Positions 10,037 through 22,626 of a stretch of 64,000 bases of DNA are shown here, in pieces. The stretch's first letter is position 1. Each line of letters begins with the position of its first letter. Made by a program: the position numbers and the translations under genes. The notes below the pieces were generated by a model. The model was not told where the DNA came from and did not search any database. It saw only the letters and a program-made list of their open reading frames with translations. Location: positions 7,192,001-7,256,000 of the forward strand of contig JBANDB010000001.1 in NCBI GenBank assembly GCA_037576215.1, read 5' to 3'. Source of the DNA: Armillaria gallica (lineage: Eukaryota; Basidiomycota; Agaricomycetes; Agaricales; Physalacriaceae).

Positions 10037-13000
10037 ATGGCTCCAACGACAGGCATGGACAGTCGAGCTGAGGAAAATGTAGGTTCATCGGAAGCTCGGA
10101 CCACTCATAGATGCTATCACCAAGAAGGGGAAACATGCCAAGACGACCTGTCTGTGCACTGGAGGAAATGTTACAACACTTTGACTGAATATGACTCCAA
10201 GGTCGTTTCCTCATGGACAGAAGAGATGAATACGACGCTTATTTTTGTGAGTGTTTCGATTCTAAGTACTGCTTCTATATCAGCACTGACGGTTGTATCA
10301 TAGGCTAGTCTTTACTCCTCTGTTGTTACAGCATTCCTCGTCGAATCGTATAAGTGGCTTAGTGCGGACCCTGTCGAAGCTCTTTTGTCCCGTATCTCCT
10401 CCCAGCTGGATTCGGGTACAAACTCTTCCTCGTTCAAACCATCGTACACTCCCTCGAGTTCCGATGTTGCCATAAACGCTGCCTGGTTCTCAAGCCTGGT
10501 TCTCGCCCTATCGGCAGTCCTCATAGCTATACTCGTCAAGCAATGGCTCTTCCACTACACTTGGACGAATAGCCCAGTGTCCGGGCAACCTCCTCGTGTC
10601 GCGATGGCCCTGCGTCATTTGAGCTATACCAGTTTGACTAGTGGGGTGACGTATTATTCCGCTGCTTGTCCTTCTCTCCTTCTTATCATTTCCCTTTTCC
10701 TTTTCTTCACTGGTCTTATCATACTTCTCTGGACATTGAATTCAATTGTCGCTGGATTGATCACCATTTTGACCAGCTGTACGATTGTTTACTTCCTCGT
10801 CACAACTGTTGCACCTTCCTTCAACCCAAATTCCATCTGCCGTTCTTCTCAAGCTTGGTACTTCTATCACCTCGTATCAGCCTGGCGCTCTATATGCACA
10901 GGTGGACGTATCAAGAATGACATCACTACATGGACAGAAATGTCTTTGAAGTGTCTAGGCCCCAGAAGCAGTGAATACCTTATACACGCATTGTTATGGG
11001 TGCACAATCACGCAGTCGCATGGGATGTCCCTTGCATACAGTCCGTATGGAAATGCGCTAAAAGCCTGGATGATGAAACAGCACTACAAGTGCTATCCGA
11101 CGTCTACCTAAACAGTCCGCCAACACCCTACGAATACAGCATTCTATCAAAGGAATACACGAATATTTGGCGGTGCTGGATAGGCGATGAAGAGATCGAG
11201 GAACTGTATGAGCTGTTGCTGCGCACCTTCCCCGATAATACTTGGGTCACCACGAGCCCGAAACTTGATCTTAGGAACCATGTTGATGCATTCTGCTCGT
11301 TACATTTCGGAATTGAGTACAGTCATGGACGGTCCCTCACAATTCTTGCAGGGCTGAATAAGCTTGCCGATCTCTTATCCCCGGCGGATGTTAGATTGAC
11401 AAATCTAGCGGAGGAAGACAGTTCTGCTGCGGAGATCAAGGATTTGGCAGAGATCAAGGAGGGGATCGCGTACACTATCCATGTTGCCATGACCACACGT
11501 TGGTCCGGAACCCATGCCATCAGCCCGGATGAAAATGGGCTCACTGTTCTATCACAAGGTGGGGCAGGTTTATTACAAGTACATGCTAGTTGTTCTGATG
11601 AGTCGCTCCACAGCATCTCATCTGTTAATGATCCTCATCGATGCTTCTTGCGACGCAGCAGCAGGCCAGACATCGGCGACCGATACGACCGGGGACATGT
11701 TCTATTTTCTAGTGAACGCTGCAATGAATCTCACGCATTTCATTGCAGATCAGCTGGGTGAGCCTGGGCGAGTGAGCGATGAGCAGTTGTCGAAGCTATT
11801 GGGTGCCATGGTTGCATTCCCAGCACCAACGGCATCAGCAATCTCACAAACGGTATAGAGGGTATAGGAACCATGCGGCTATAGCACTCTATACCCTATA
11901 ACACGGTATAGGGCTATAAGGGACATGCATGTTTCCTATACCCATTTTCATAGGGCTATGGTCGCCCTATACTCACCTATACCCACCGATTTTAGCCCTA
12001 TACGGACAGCAGTGCTCGCCGCTCTCAACTCAATATTGGTTGTTCTTCAGAATCAATACAATATGAAAGGTTCACATCATGATATTCATTACATAGTACA
12101 TACGTACAAGACACTAATTACCATCTAAATACATGCTCAAAACGACTCACCCTTCCAACACCGTACAACTGACCCAAACCGACTATGAACGTCGCCCAGA
12201 AATGGAAGCAGCATCGGATCCAGGGTACTACAAGGGAGTCCATGTTAATCTCAAGTCAGATTTCCGAAACGAAAGAGCTTACCGAACTTATCGCATGCTT
12301 TTTGGGATGCAGCACACCCTCGTAGTTCAGATATGGGTCCATCACATGGAATCAAGCTCGATCTGAGATTACCGACGCTGCAAAGATAGCATAAAGTAGG
12401 AATAAGGGAATCAGATAATTCCACGTACCATGTAGTATGCGATACAACCAAATAGAGAGGGGACGATACCGTCCCAACAGCTATTTAAACAGAAGGTTGA
12501 GAAAGAGGAAGTCTTATCAAAGCTTAGTAAACGCACCTTTCGCCTGGGCTTCCACCGATAGCACTTCAAGAAGTAGAGAAATGACTGAAAGAAATTCGTT
12601 AGCAAAAGGTTAGAGAATGCGATAGAACAGCTTGCACCTTTGATCCTTCCGGTTAGATGCGACCGCTAGAACAGCTTATTGACATTGAGAATGAGGTGTA
12701 CGGCGACTGTGGCACTGCGAGCAAAGAGGTATGGGAGTACTGGAAAGACAATTAAAGAAAACAGGCCCACCAATGGAGTCGACAATCAATCCATGTGGTT
12801 GTAGGGAAGAAAGAATTGCGGGAACACGAAGTCCGAAGTTCAACATTCACGTGATGGATGACGCACTGCGCACGGTCCACTGCCAAATATAGCCTCTGCC
12901 GGCTTTCCGCCTCGCTGATGTCAATTAGCACGAAATTGCTTCATGAATCATGGCAGTCATGGGCTGTATTTATCCTTCACTTAGTTTACATGGCTAGTAA

Positions 13001-14234
13001 TTCCATACCTGAAGATGTATACTATTCACATTCAATGTCTGTAGTGTAATGCAGGTGTAGGTGTATAGGGTATAGGTGGTATAGTGGCATAGACCATGTA
13101 TAGAATCGGAATCCGGTAAAATGGCCTATACCTCCTATACCTCCTATATGTCCTATAAGGATGCGAAATTGCTGATGGGACGACGACGTCGTTTATAAGA
13201 AGTGGTACTTGCGGAAGATCTGGGCTCCGACCTTGTTTCGTTACAATGAAAATCCAGTCTGGGACATGTGGGCTACTCGTGAAGGATTGAAGGCACCCGC
13301 CGCCATTATGAAACTCTTGGCCGTATTTGACAATCCTCTGCTTGACACGGATATTTACAATCCAGGTGATCCACTGGATATTCTTATGCTATATATGTTG
13401 TATGGGAATAAAGAAGTACATTCTCCGTCTCAAAATATCATTCAGATACTCATTGAATTTGTAGCAAAGATGTTCAGTGTATGTCCACAGCGCAAAACTT
13501 GCTGGTATTGCACTTGAGGAGTATTACACTCCTGTCGGTGCTCGCTGGTGGCAGCAGAGATTGACACCATCCGAAATTAGTTCTGCGATACATGCGTTAA
13601 TCGACGAACTTGCTCTTCTAAACTCAACGACACCAGATGGACAGTGCTTTTCCGTCCTATGCGCTCTACTTTCAGTGCATACCACGGATTATGAAACTAT
13701 GGGGAAGATTGGATCTCTCTTTGCAAGCCGGATCGATGCATGCATCTCCTCCAATCCATCTTCAAATGGTACTGATGTTCCCCACGCGGATATACGATCC
13801 TGGTCACAAACCCTTGTTCGAATTTTGTCGAATCCCGAGACAGTAGCAGAGTTACAAGCTATGCTAAGTACGTTTTCTGGTTCATTTTAGCCAGCAGCTA
13901 CTTAACATAACGTCCAGTTCCAAGGGTTCTTTCCAACCTCGTCCGATACGCGAAATCCAATTATATTTCGGGTGGAGAACTAACAGATAATTTTATATCT
14001 TCTTCTGCCGTCGCGATGCAATTGGGTTGCCAGACATCGTGCGATGATGTACTGGACGACATGAAAGGGTTGATGACATTGATGGCAGGGTCTATTGAAG
14101 ATGACTATGATACGCAAATGGTAAAGGACGCTCGGAAACGGTGGAAGGAGGTGATTGACCTGCCTCAGGTCATTCCTCAGCGTCACCTCGAGGATGCGTA
14201 TGCGCTACTTGAAAAGAGTATTCGAAGTCAGTAG
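10037..14234 (+). pseudogene. DUF6535-type membrane protein gene, copy 1 (interrupted)
   Basis: Role unknown. The family (DUF6535, seen across Agaricomycetes) is recognised from LIFASLYSSVVTAFLVESY in the N-terminal part. Exons: 10037-10246, 10304-11558, 11614-11832, then a 1.35 kb transposon, then 13178-13867 and 13918-14234. Hydrophobic segments follow the family pattern: one in the motif above, one near WFSSLVLALSAVLIAIL, and a long paired one from LLLIISLFLFF to the VTTVAPSF region. A long soluble C-terminal part rich in acidic and aromatic residues ends in IRSQ. Removing the insertion restores the frame seen in copy 2. A one-base frame change near 13490 is also present in copy 2. It is flanked by A1 and A2a. 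Confidence 0.85.
11833..13177. mobile_element. 1.35 kb DNA element with TATAGG subterminal repeats
   Basis: The ends are inverted copies of CATCAGCAATYTCRCA. Copy 2 of the host gene reads straight through the site (ccaacggatgatgagg), so the insertion into DUF6535 exon sequence is direct; GG is duplicated at the junctions. Both ends carry many CCTATAC/GTATAGG copies (11850-12005 and 13055-13160), a layout typical of transposase-binding subterminal repeats. The middle has minus-strand stretches with plausible introns (about 12150-12600) but no recognised domain. It is probably non-autonomous. Confidence 0.85.
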
Positions 14235-14340
14235 TACGGCCGGTTGTTTCACGACTGTACCACAATATCTATGACAGCAGAGGTGGAAACGATCACTGCT
14301 TCCCACGCGGAAGCAGATGTTATTTATTTCGTAGTCCACG
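14235..14340. other. Junction of DUF6535 gene copy 1 and A2a
   Basis: The sequence gaaacgatcactgcttccc just after the gene also occurs after copy 2 (about 42150). The B-to-A order is therefore the same in both units, which supports tandem duplication of a whole A-B block. Confidence 0.6.
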
Positions 14341-15910
14341 AGGAACATGCTCAAGTCTGATTAGCGCTTCTAAAAATCGACGTCCTCGATTGATAAGGAG
14401 ACTGGATAACTTACGCGTAAAATAAGAAGATCAGAGAGAAATTCACGGAAGTAAAGAACCATGTGTTGGCAATCTGTAGAGATTTTGTCGTCAAACCCCA
14501 TTTATATACCCTCTTCCTAATTCCTTGCCGATACCCTGCAGATAGATAGGTCTTGAATGTCGCCTTGAGGTGAACAGATCTGTATTCGCTCTTGCCAGAG
14601 CATTCTTCTCGGGTAGTCTGTGCTAGGAAAAACCTCATGATAATGCAATCGAAGTCGCTCTGGTCTCCTGCTCATCTCCAAAAATTCTTCTATCCAGAGA
14701 GATCGGTGAATGATCCAAGGATTTTCTACGATCTCGCGTATAGCAAGCAGGCTTGCGGGGTTGCGAAGATCAGATAAAGGGTATGCGTAACGCTTGAGGC
14801 CTCGCCCTCGGTGTTTACAACATGCAGGGGCAGGTAGTGACGAAGTATGTGAGGTTCGATAGCGCGTAGACGGTGACGTTCCCACTGCTGAAGGACGTAC
14901 GATAAACATATTCCAGGTCAGGCGACTCGGTTGATGGCCGGATAGTGAAGGACAGTGACTGTGAATTGGGGAAGTTTCAATAAGATCGTGAGATATTTAT
15001 GAATATTCCCAAGGACGATATCTGATCTTGATGAAAAGGTGATCTTCGTTTGGCGCCAGAGTGGAGATAACACAAGCTGGAAGCTCGGAATGGCTGCATA
15101 TGCAACGGGATGACAGACAGGTGAACAGAATAGCCGGCGACACGGTCCCTCGCGAGAAGTGCTAAATACTTTGCGGTCAGAATCACTGATTCAACGAAAC
15201 AACAGGAGACGCACGAGATGAAGACGTCTATTACTAAGTGTAATGTAAAATCCGGTAGTCTTTTGTGCGAACTTCCGACTACGCGTGCTGTTCGTCTATT
15301 ATCCATCGCGGGTTGATCTTTAGGACTGTCCGACATGGCCATCTATTCTCGTTATGTTAAGTAAGAGAACTGGAGCAACAAAGGAGACGGGCTTACCAAA
15401 CGTCCCTGCGCATATACCCAGGACGATATCTGCTTAAGAATGCTCAGGGTGGCGCCATATACTCCACTGATGACCGTCAGGTCTCTCTTCCTCATTGATG
15501 ATTCAACGTTCGCGTTCAACGAAGGCAACGGTATCATCGACGTTGGTTAAACGCAAGTTAAACGCGCTCCCCGAAGTCGGGAAATTCGAAAACTCAAGCG
15601 CTCAAGTCTATAGTATAAATCGAAGATATTTATGTAACGAGGGAAAAGGGACGCACAAAGTTGGGATACAGGATCTATGCCGCATGGATCCACTATGGCC
15701 TTTTCTCTCGATTATGCATCATCCAAGACGATCTCCCAAGCCAAGAATCTGATTCCCGAGGCGAAATATGCCCTGGTTTTGCACTGCAGGACTCGGTGGT
15801 GACGCGAAAATAAATATGATCATCGAAGAACATGTTGGTTCCGGAGCAGTAATCGGGGACGTCCCAAAATGGCAGTCGCGATTTGTCCGCTTTACTGCCT
15901 TCTATTGGGT
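14300..15910. repeat. Part A partial copy (A2a)
   Basis: Holds family M and the shared upstream region only. It ends at ccttctattgggtcacc near 15905, where it joins directly to A2b at a point equivalent to about 455 in A1. Family P is missing. This looks like an unequal-crossover product within the tandem array. Confidence 0.65.
14340..15496 (-). pseudogene. Family M gene, copy 2 (A2a)
   Basis: The start at 15496 gives a first exon with LTVISGVYGATLSIL, the best-preserved N-terminus of the family. The intron begins GTAAGC near 15416. The following conserved block is split between frames: TTGFYITL in one, ISCVSCCFVESVILTA in another. One indel therefore lies between them, and the copy is broken. 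The hydrophobic exon near 14415-14460 matches LLYGFLILLV in the other copies but is degenerate. Product unknown. Confidence 0.45.
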
Positions 15911-15984
15911 CACCAAGACGCGAGGAAGACTTCTAAGCTGGTCTCAACGATGGATATCACACGAGTAAGATAGCGATGCTTTCA

Positions 15985-17515
15985 AGATTGGGAGAATGAT
16001 GCTAAAGACCATAGCCGAATCAAGAATAGGTGGCCAATCCGCTTGTAGATAGACGTCTTCGTAGTGAGCAGAGTCGTTGGCGAGATTTGAATTCAAGAGC
16101 TGATATTGAGCGACCAGCAGCAGTACGCCCCGGGATGAATGCTTTATTGCGACTAGGAACAACTCGGTAACAATAGAATTGAACAGCTACGTAGTAGGAG
16201 CCTGCGTAATCAATCACAGTACTTTAGAGGGACCTTAAGCAAAGGGTGGAGCAACATACATCCACTAAGAAATAAGCTCCGCGAAATCAATCGTCCGTGC
16301 ATGTCCGGTAGATCAGAACAATCTTGCGATTACATATCGCAATGGGTCGAGTGAGGATCTCAGCAGAGCGAGCGCACGGTCTCCTCAGGTTCAACAAGAT
16401 GTAGAGAACCCTAGTCCGTGAGAACTGCGTGACGACGGACATGTTCGAGTCTGATTAGTGATGCCATCGATTAGCAAGGAGGCCTGATACGAGCAAAATA
16501 AGAAAACCATAGAGCAATTCACAGAAGGAAAAAAACTCACCGAATAAAATAATTCTACGCTTGCACCTCAGAACCCATCGATGTGCCGTCTTCCTAATTC
16601 TCAAGTACACGCTTGTCCAATGAAAATGTACGCGCGCTATCCACACAGTAGCAGCGCCATGAGGGGCTCTCCTGCTCCCTTCCAAAGTCATGTTTCTTCA
16701 TCCGAAGATATCTGCTGATTGAAAAGCCCAACGCACGCCAAGATCCTCCGTGATCCCACATATTCGCAGTATCAAGGCCACACTGCAGGAATGCGATGAA
16801 GACCGTGGATGGCGTTTCATGCAGATGGAAGGCCGCGACAAGGTCTATGAACTAGACAGCGTCTAGATGGTGGAAACACAGGACCCTGCTGAGCATATTC
16901 CAGGTGGGACGGTTTGGTTGATGGCTTGGGAGTGATGCGTTGAGGGACAAAGACTGAATCGGGGAAATAAGAACAAGATCGTGAGAGGCTGTAGACACGA
17001 TAATGGACTATGATGAGAAGGGCGTGTATTGATCTAGGCGTGGCGCCAGCCTGTGAGTAACACAAGGATGAGAAGATCGGAATCAATGCCACAATATGTC
17101 CCTGTGAGCCCTTGTGGAATTTGCGCGACGAGATGACAGACAAAGGTGAAGTACAACCGCTCGAACCATGCTCTCTCTCGAGTACCGTTAAACGTTACGT
17201 GGTCAGAATTCCGAACTTGACAAAACACCGGGCGACGCACGAGATGGGATCTTCTGAGGATGTAGCATAGAAGCCGGTGGCGTCCTGGGTGAACCTCCGG
17301 GCGCCAGACAGCAGCTTGATCCTTAAACGCTTCATAAATTGGGTGTAAGACGTTTCGACGTGGCCATCTGTAATCGTTATGTAAATCAGGGAGGTTAGGG
17401 CAGCAAAGAGAGGAGCGTACCAAACATCGCTACGCGTACACCCAGGATACCGCAACAGCATGCTTCATAGTGCTTGGTGGACAGTGGCGCCATATACACC
17501 ACTGGTGACCGACAT
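15985..17515 (-). pseudogene. Family M gene, copy 3 (A2b)
   Basis: Start ATG complement at 17513-17515, with MSVTSGVYGAT. A clean intron (GTACG donor, TTACAG acceptor, about 17368-17419) precedes the conserved block RRFTQDATGFYATSSEDP and CFVKFGILTT. The hydrophobic exon near 16500-16550 reads ELLYGFLILLV. Between start and intron the frame is lost after about 15 codons, so this copy is probably inactive. It is the clearest guide to the exon layout of the family. Confidence 0.45.
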
Positions 17516-18304
17516 GGTTTTTCTTCCTTACTGACGCGCTGACGATTCCTTAAATTGGTTGCACGGGCTCCCGGAAGTCAGAGAAGTCAGAAACGCAAGT
17601 CTATGAGAAGACTCAGTAAAATCTATGTAGCAAGGGAAAAGGGACGCACCAAATTTCGAATATCAGATACATATTCATGCCGTGTGGCCTCTCCTCTCTC
17701 AATTCTTCACGTCGAAAACGTTTTCCCGTGCCAGGAATCCGGTTCCCGAGGCGAAATCGGCTACTCTGGGCCTTCACAGCAGGATGCGATGGCGGTGCGA
17801 GACGAAATCTGAGCGCGCGCATATATCTTATTCGAGCCGTAGAAAGGAGGGAAGGTGACGTAGAAGCCTTAGAAGGACATGGTGGTGTGTTGGTGTTGGT
17901 GTTGTTACCGGCACAAGGTTCGTCGTAAACGCGGGTTCCAAGGGTAAGGAGCGTTTTCGTAGGCCTCTGCAGTACCATCGAGACTGATTGGCACCGCCAC
18001 ACCTTGCCAGGCTCCGCCTAGAAGCGCCGCTTCATTCCTCGGAGTGGGGCAGTTGTCTCGTCTCATTTTCAGTGCCGGATTTCTGGCGGAGGCTGAAATT
18101 TTGAGAGACATCGGGGCAACTGTCTTGCGCTATTCTCGTGAAGAAGGAATACGAGCGCGCACATATAGCTCGTTCGAATCGCAGAAAAGGAATGAGGGTA
18201 GCGCAGAAGTCTTCAAAGGACATGGTGGTCTCATCATCATCGTCTGGGAGCAAGAATCGATGACGTCCCAAAATGGCAGTCGCAATTTGTCCACTTTTCT
18301 ACCA

Positions 18305-18332
18305 GTGCGACTACTACTACTACTACTACTAC
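18305..18332. repeat. ACT/TAC trinucleotide microsatellite
   Basis: Eight consecutive TAC-type triplets lie in the spacer between families M and P of A2b. They are absent from the same place in A1 and A3, so this is a local expansion. Confidence 0.9.
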
Positions 18333-19400
18333 CCATCATCTATTCTTGTCTGGGTGCTATTTTCACGCGTTTTTGACTACGTTCCTGCCATGATAAATGC
18401 TCCACGCGCGATGCACCTTTTTGGACCAGCGAGATTCAAGTGACTTATCGCCGTGGAGGCATCGGGAACAAGCTGGGAATGACAACGAAATTAAATGCAA
18501 CGTTCCAAGGCCTCGTGTTCCTCACTGTACTTCCTTCTGCGGCGGCTCTGGATCATGTTGGCGAAGCAAGCATATTTGACTGCGCCGGAGCTTTTACTCA
18601 ATGTTCACTGATATATTTCATGTTAGGCGCCAATATCCTTCTCCGAGGCAGTCTTACCTGTACTTAGGTTCAACACCTGGTACGTCGACACGTTCGAAGC
18701 AAAGCCTATGTTCCGAAGAACATGATTCTGAGGCCTGAGAGCTTGCTCGAGCTCCTGGTAGCTACAGTAACTGCTGTGCATTTGCTGAAGAACAATGCTC
18801 CTGTTAAACCGTCCATACGTACATTATTCTGTCACTAACTTGGGTCCTTAACTCTGACAGTGATTTCTCAGGCAGGACAGCCTTCAGTCCGCTTCCTGAT
18901 CATCGATGCTCACACTCGTGATTGTCCCGTGGTAGAGCCTGGTTATGTGCCATAAGCGCGCATATACATCAGAAACATGTCTTCGTGCGTACATCTATAG
19001 GAACATATAAGTTCGTGCTCGAGCTACAAGAAAACTCAGGACACTAACCTGTCATCAACCATTCACCCGGAACCTGATATCTCAGGCATCGGATCTCACA
19101 ACCTTAAATCCAGGTCCTCGTTCATCACCAGCTTGCACGGCATCTATGCCCAGGAAGATTGTGTCAGGGCGATGGTATTTTCGAATGGGAAACTCATCTC
19201 GAGCGAAGTATTCCGAAGTAATGGCCCTTCGCATCAAGCGAGATAGCAACAAGATTAAGGACCGATATCACTACCGCCCGTCAACCTTGACAGGAATCCA
19301 GGAAGACAGCGCTTCTGTTACCACAGCTAATTGTAATCATCTTTGTATTATGTATACTGAAACTATCTTTTTTCGTATCTGCAGAGTCTAGAGATCATAT
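18330..19400 (+). pseudogene. Family P gene, copy 2 (A2b)
   Basis: Same exon series as copy 1: LRPESLLELLVATVTAV (about 18735-18790), the next exon with FLIIDAHTRDCPVVEP, then ISGIGSHNLKSRSSF leading to VRAMVFSNGKLISSEVF. The span 19097-19385 is identical to 4746-5034 in copy 1, while the flanks differ clearly. Product unknown, and in-frame stops follow the third exon as in copy 1. Confidence 0.45.
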
Positions 19401-21538
19401 CGCCAGAAAGAGCGTCATCAGCACCACGGAATTAGCCTATGGTTGCCCGACTTGACAAGCCCACTCTCTGACCTCTTATCGACCTGAGATGAGGTGATCC
19501 GTCCATCGTGTGAATAAATGCACTTTTACTACTTCCATCAGTCACTGATGTTCGTTACTCTCATAGTTGCTGTTCACAATGGTGGGTGTGAAACAGGTTG
19601 CTTCCCAGATTCTCTTGTATCGTGTTCGCTGATATATCATATCTCTGAAACGATGATGTCTAGACATAGAATGACACTGCCTAATCACGGACTCGAAGCA
19701 ATTGTTCGGACCTCAAAGACGAAGAACGCGAGATACTAAATGACTATGTAAATCAAACGTCGTCATTGGTTCTCAAGCATGCCTTTGTGTGCACAGCACC
19801 ACCAAAATACATTCACAGCTATCTTGGTCCACAGCCTTGAGGCTGTTGTGCAGAATTGAAAGCGCAAGAGCGGAGCGAGCGATCAGACTGCACCTGGAGA
19901 AAGACGTACACGTATGTTTGACATGCTGTCCCTTCTTGGTTTCTTGCGGATGAGTTATCCCCGATCGTTCTGGAATCTGGACTTGGTTCGCGCATTGCCA
20001 TGTGACAGTCTGAGTAAGTACGCCTCTATCATTATGCCACATACTTAATCCAGTAGGGGCAGCTGCATGTCGGCCCCCGATTCTTCCCCTTTGTCCGGGT
20101 TATCTCGGCCAAGGAACTTCATTATATCCAATCACGATAAACTGGGTTTAAAGCTTGCTTTACGCAAGTCTAATTGCGGCGAGGGCAAAACGGAGAGCAG
20201 CACCGAGATGCTGCATCAATTCACTCAGAGGACCGGGATCCTCATCCAGCATGGTTCCGTTCGAAGGACCGAGATCCTCACGGCCATCCGAACCCGACAC
20301 TTGCTCGAAGACCGAGTTCTCGCGAGTGTCTCGCGATCGTACCTGGTAAGACAGTGCAGTGCGGAAAGGAGCTACATCGCTCTCTCACTCATCCCCTCAC
20401 TGTCCTACCAGGTAAGTAATGAAACGATGACTCTCTCTCACTCATCCACTCACTGTATTGTCAGACGTATCAGAATATTTTCGGTTACCATTGAATACTA
20501 TCACATTCCATCATAAACTCATCTCTAGAACATGTCTGACGAGAACAACACCACGCAGTTCAGCGACGAGATTGTCGCCGCTCTTGAGTCCATAGTACAG
20601 GATTTTCGAGACGCTAAAAGGACAGAGTCACAGACACTCTCCCTCCTTTACGGAACTATTAGTGATGCGGCCAGGAGTTTAGGGCTTGCTCTCGATGAGA
20701 CAGAACCGCTTTCACGTCCGTATGTGCAGCAAGTTCTAGCCCATGTCGAGCAGACAAACAAAGCAGCTGAAAGAGGTGATATTGGCAACAAGGACTCTGG
20801 GGAGGACTCCAACACAGACGGAGAGAGCGACAGCAAAGAGAAAAACAGGAAGAGGAAGCGAAAGGCGAACCACAAGCACAAAAAGCAGAGGAAACCCATT
20901 ACAACATCGTCAGAGTCTTCTTCCGACTCGGGATCTGACTCGGATAAGCCTCAGGCTTCCTACGCTTGGCGCTTTCCTAACTTAACAGGAGCGAGGCCTA
21001 CTCTTCGCCCTGATGTCATCGAGATTCGCCGACTCATCCAAGTCTATGGGAAGAATATCAAAAAGGCCAAATGCGACCTTCGCATGTCTCTTGAGTGTCC
21101 CAGTCTGCCCGACAAGTTATGGACTGCCATCCTCCAGGACGATGTCGTTGATTTTGACGAGATCTTCACAAGCATTAACTCATCAACCATAGACAATGAG
21201 AAGACGGTTCAAATTGGAGAAGGGTTCTCCCTCGCGCTCAACACTGTCAAAGCTAGCACCAAGATCACTCAGCACGGACATTGGGTCATCGCATGGCAAG
21301 CCTACACCGAGGCAGTGCTATTTGCTTTTCCTTCACGGCAACATGAGCTCAATGCTTACCTGCACCATATCAACAAGCTCTTTGGTGTCTGTCACGATTC
21401 CCTCCACTATCGCGTCATCAACTACGACCATGCCGCTTGCATCATCATTGGATCGAGACAGGATGTTTTGTTCTCGGACTTCCACGAGTTTGTCCATGAA
21501 AAGACAGCTTACATTGACTCCATTGGTATGGCCGTTAT

Positions 21539-22012
21539 TGTAAGACCCGAACTCCAACCAAAAGGTGAATAGATCGGCTGTATCGCGTTCATACAGTCAC
21601 CGTCTAGCCCTTGTTATGATTGACGCTCAAGACTCACTTTTAAGAGCTCTTAGCAAATAGATAAGGAATGTGTCAGTATGAATAAACTTTAGCTCAAAGC
21701 TAGGGAAATACAGGCTTTGAGTAAGCTACTTATATACTAAAGTCAAGGTTTGTAAAAGGTACTTAGATGAGGCTACCATGTTAGAAAGTGAATAAGCCAA
21801 GTACATGGTAGCCGAGAATAAGGCGTGCTCAATATGTGTTAAGTCGTGTTGAGTGTGTGTCACGTACACGTCAACCGAGTGTGACGTGTTAGCGATGTGA
21901 AGATTTATAAAGACTCTCCGGGAGTCACAGGTCTAAGGAAAGTGGTGAGTAAGCATCTTATCTTATCTACTGAAGATAAGATAAGATGCAAGAAAACAAA
22001 TAAATCGTAACA
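21539..22012 (-). repeat. Gypsy 1, 3' LTR (left in window)
   Basis: Begins TGTAAGACCC and ends GTAACA on the plus strand. It holds a TATATAAG box in the sense direction and the TAGCTTTGAGCTAA segment (complement at 21689-21702) that pairs with the primer-binding site. Next to it is the purine run complementary to ttacccccccgtt. Confidence 0.95.
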
Positions 22013-22119
22013 TTACCCCCCCGTTAAGGCAGGTGTCCCAACTGCCAGTACATCGGCGTTCCGTCTACGTCGTCGTCATGCCATCCCTAGAGATCTCTTT
22101 GTGTAAGAGTTTTCGAAGA

Positions 22120-22440
22120 AATGTCATATGAGCTGCAGCTTGTCCCAAAGGCCTTGTTCGCCCAGAGGGAGAGAGGATTTTCCATATGGTGGTGATGCGA
22201 GTGGTAAACTAGACCTGTATGTCTCATTGAGCAGGCCTGATTATGTGCATCTGCCAGTGGATTGGCGTTCCGTTTTTCTTTCATCGTCGTCCGTCCCCGC
22301 TAAACCTCTAGGGTTTCCGAGGAATGCCATACGCGCTGCAGCTTGTCCCGGGGGCCTTTTTCGCCTTCTGGGCATGGGGGACTTTTCGTATGGTGGCGAC
22401 GAGAGCGGTAAAACTGGATCCGTATGCATGGTAGGCAGAT
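22120..22440. repeat. Direct repeat in Gypsy 1 3' untranslated region
   Basis: Two copies of about 115 bases (near 22110-22225 and 22305-22425) share gctgcagcttgtccc and a tatggtgg-gatgcgag block. They differ largely by C/T and G/A changes. They lie between the pol stop and the polypurine tract. Role unknown. Confidence 0.6.
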
Positions 22441-22626
22441 TTTGTTTGTCGCGCGTGCTGTAGTGATATAGGTCTTGAAATGGAGTGCATAATTGTCATA
22501 AGAAGTCGTGAGTGAGGGTCCGTTGCTATCCCCCGTTATAGGGCTCGTTCTTGGTGTTACTTGTTAGTTATATCCAGCCTTGACACCCAGAGTATGGTCC
22601 CGTTTTAGGGTTGCCAATCTCCTGTG

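Larger units (their letters stand above)
15911..20048. repeat. Part A copy (A2b)
   Basis: Colinear with A1 from family M through family P to the catgctgtccctt tail. It lacks the 1.43 kb transposon of A1 and so serves as the empty-site control. The block between families M and P contains an extra local duplication: the gcgcgcatatat...gacatggtggt stretch occurs at 17810-17885 and again at 18150-18228. The alignment stops at tacttaa (20048), where the recombinase element enters. Confidence 0.75.

Noticed and set aside
12250..12605. ABC-2 transporter fragment on the minus strand (FGCIAYYMV)
   Set aside because: The match is a few residues in a frame that does not join correctly to neighbouring exons.
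18060..18125. Functional hairpin or terminator in A2b (cagttgtctcgtctcatttt and its partial complement)
   Set aside because: The stem is imperfect and is not conserved in A1 or A3.
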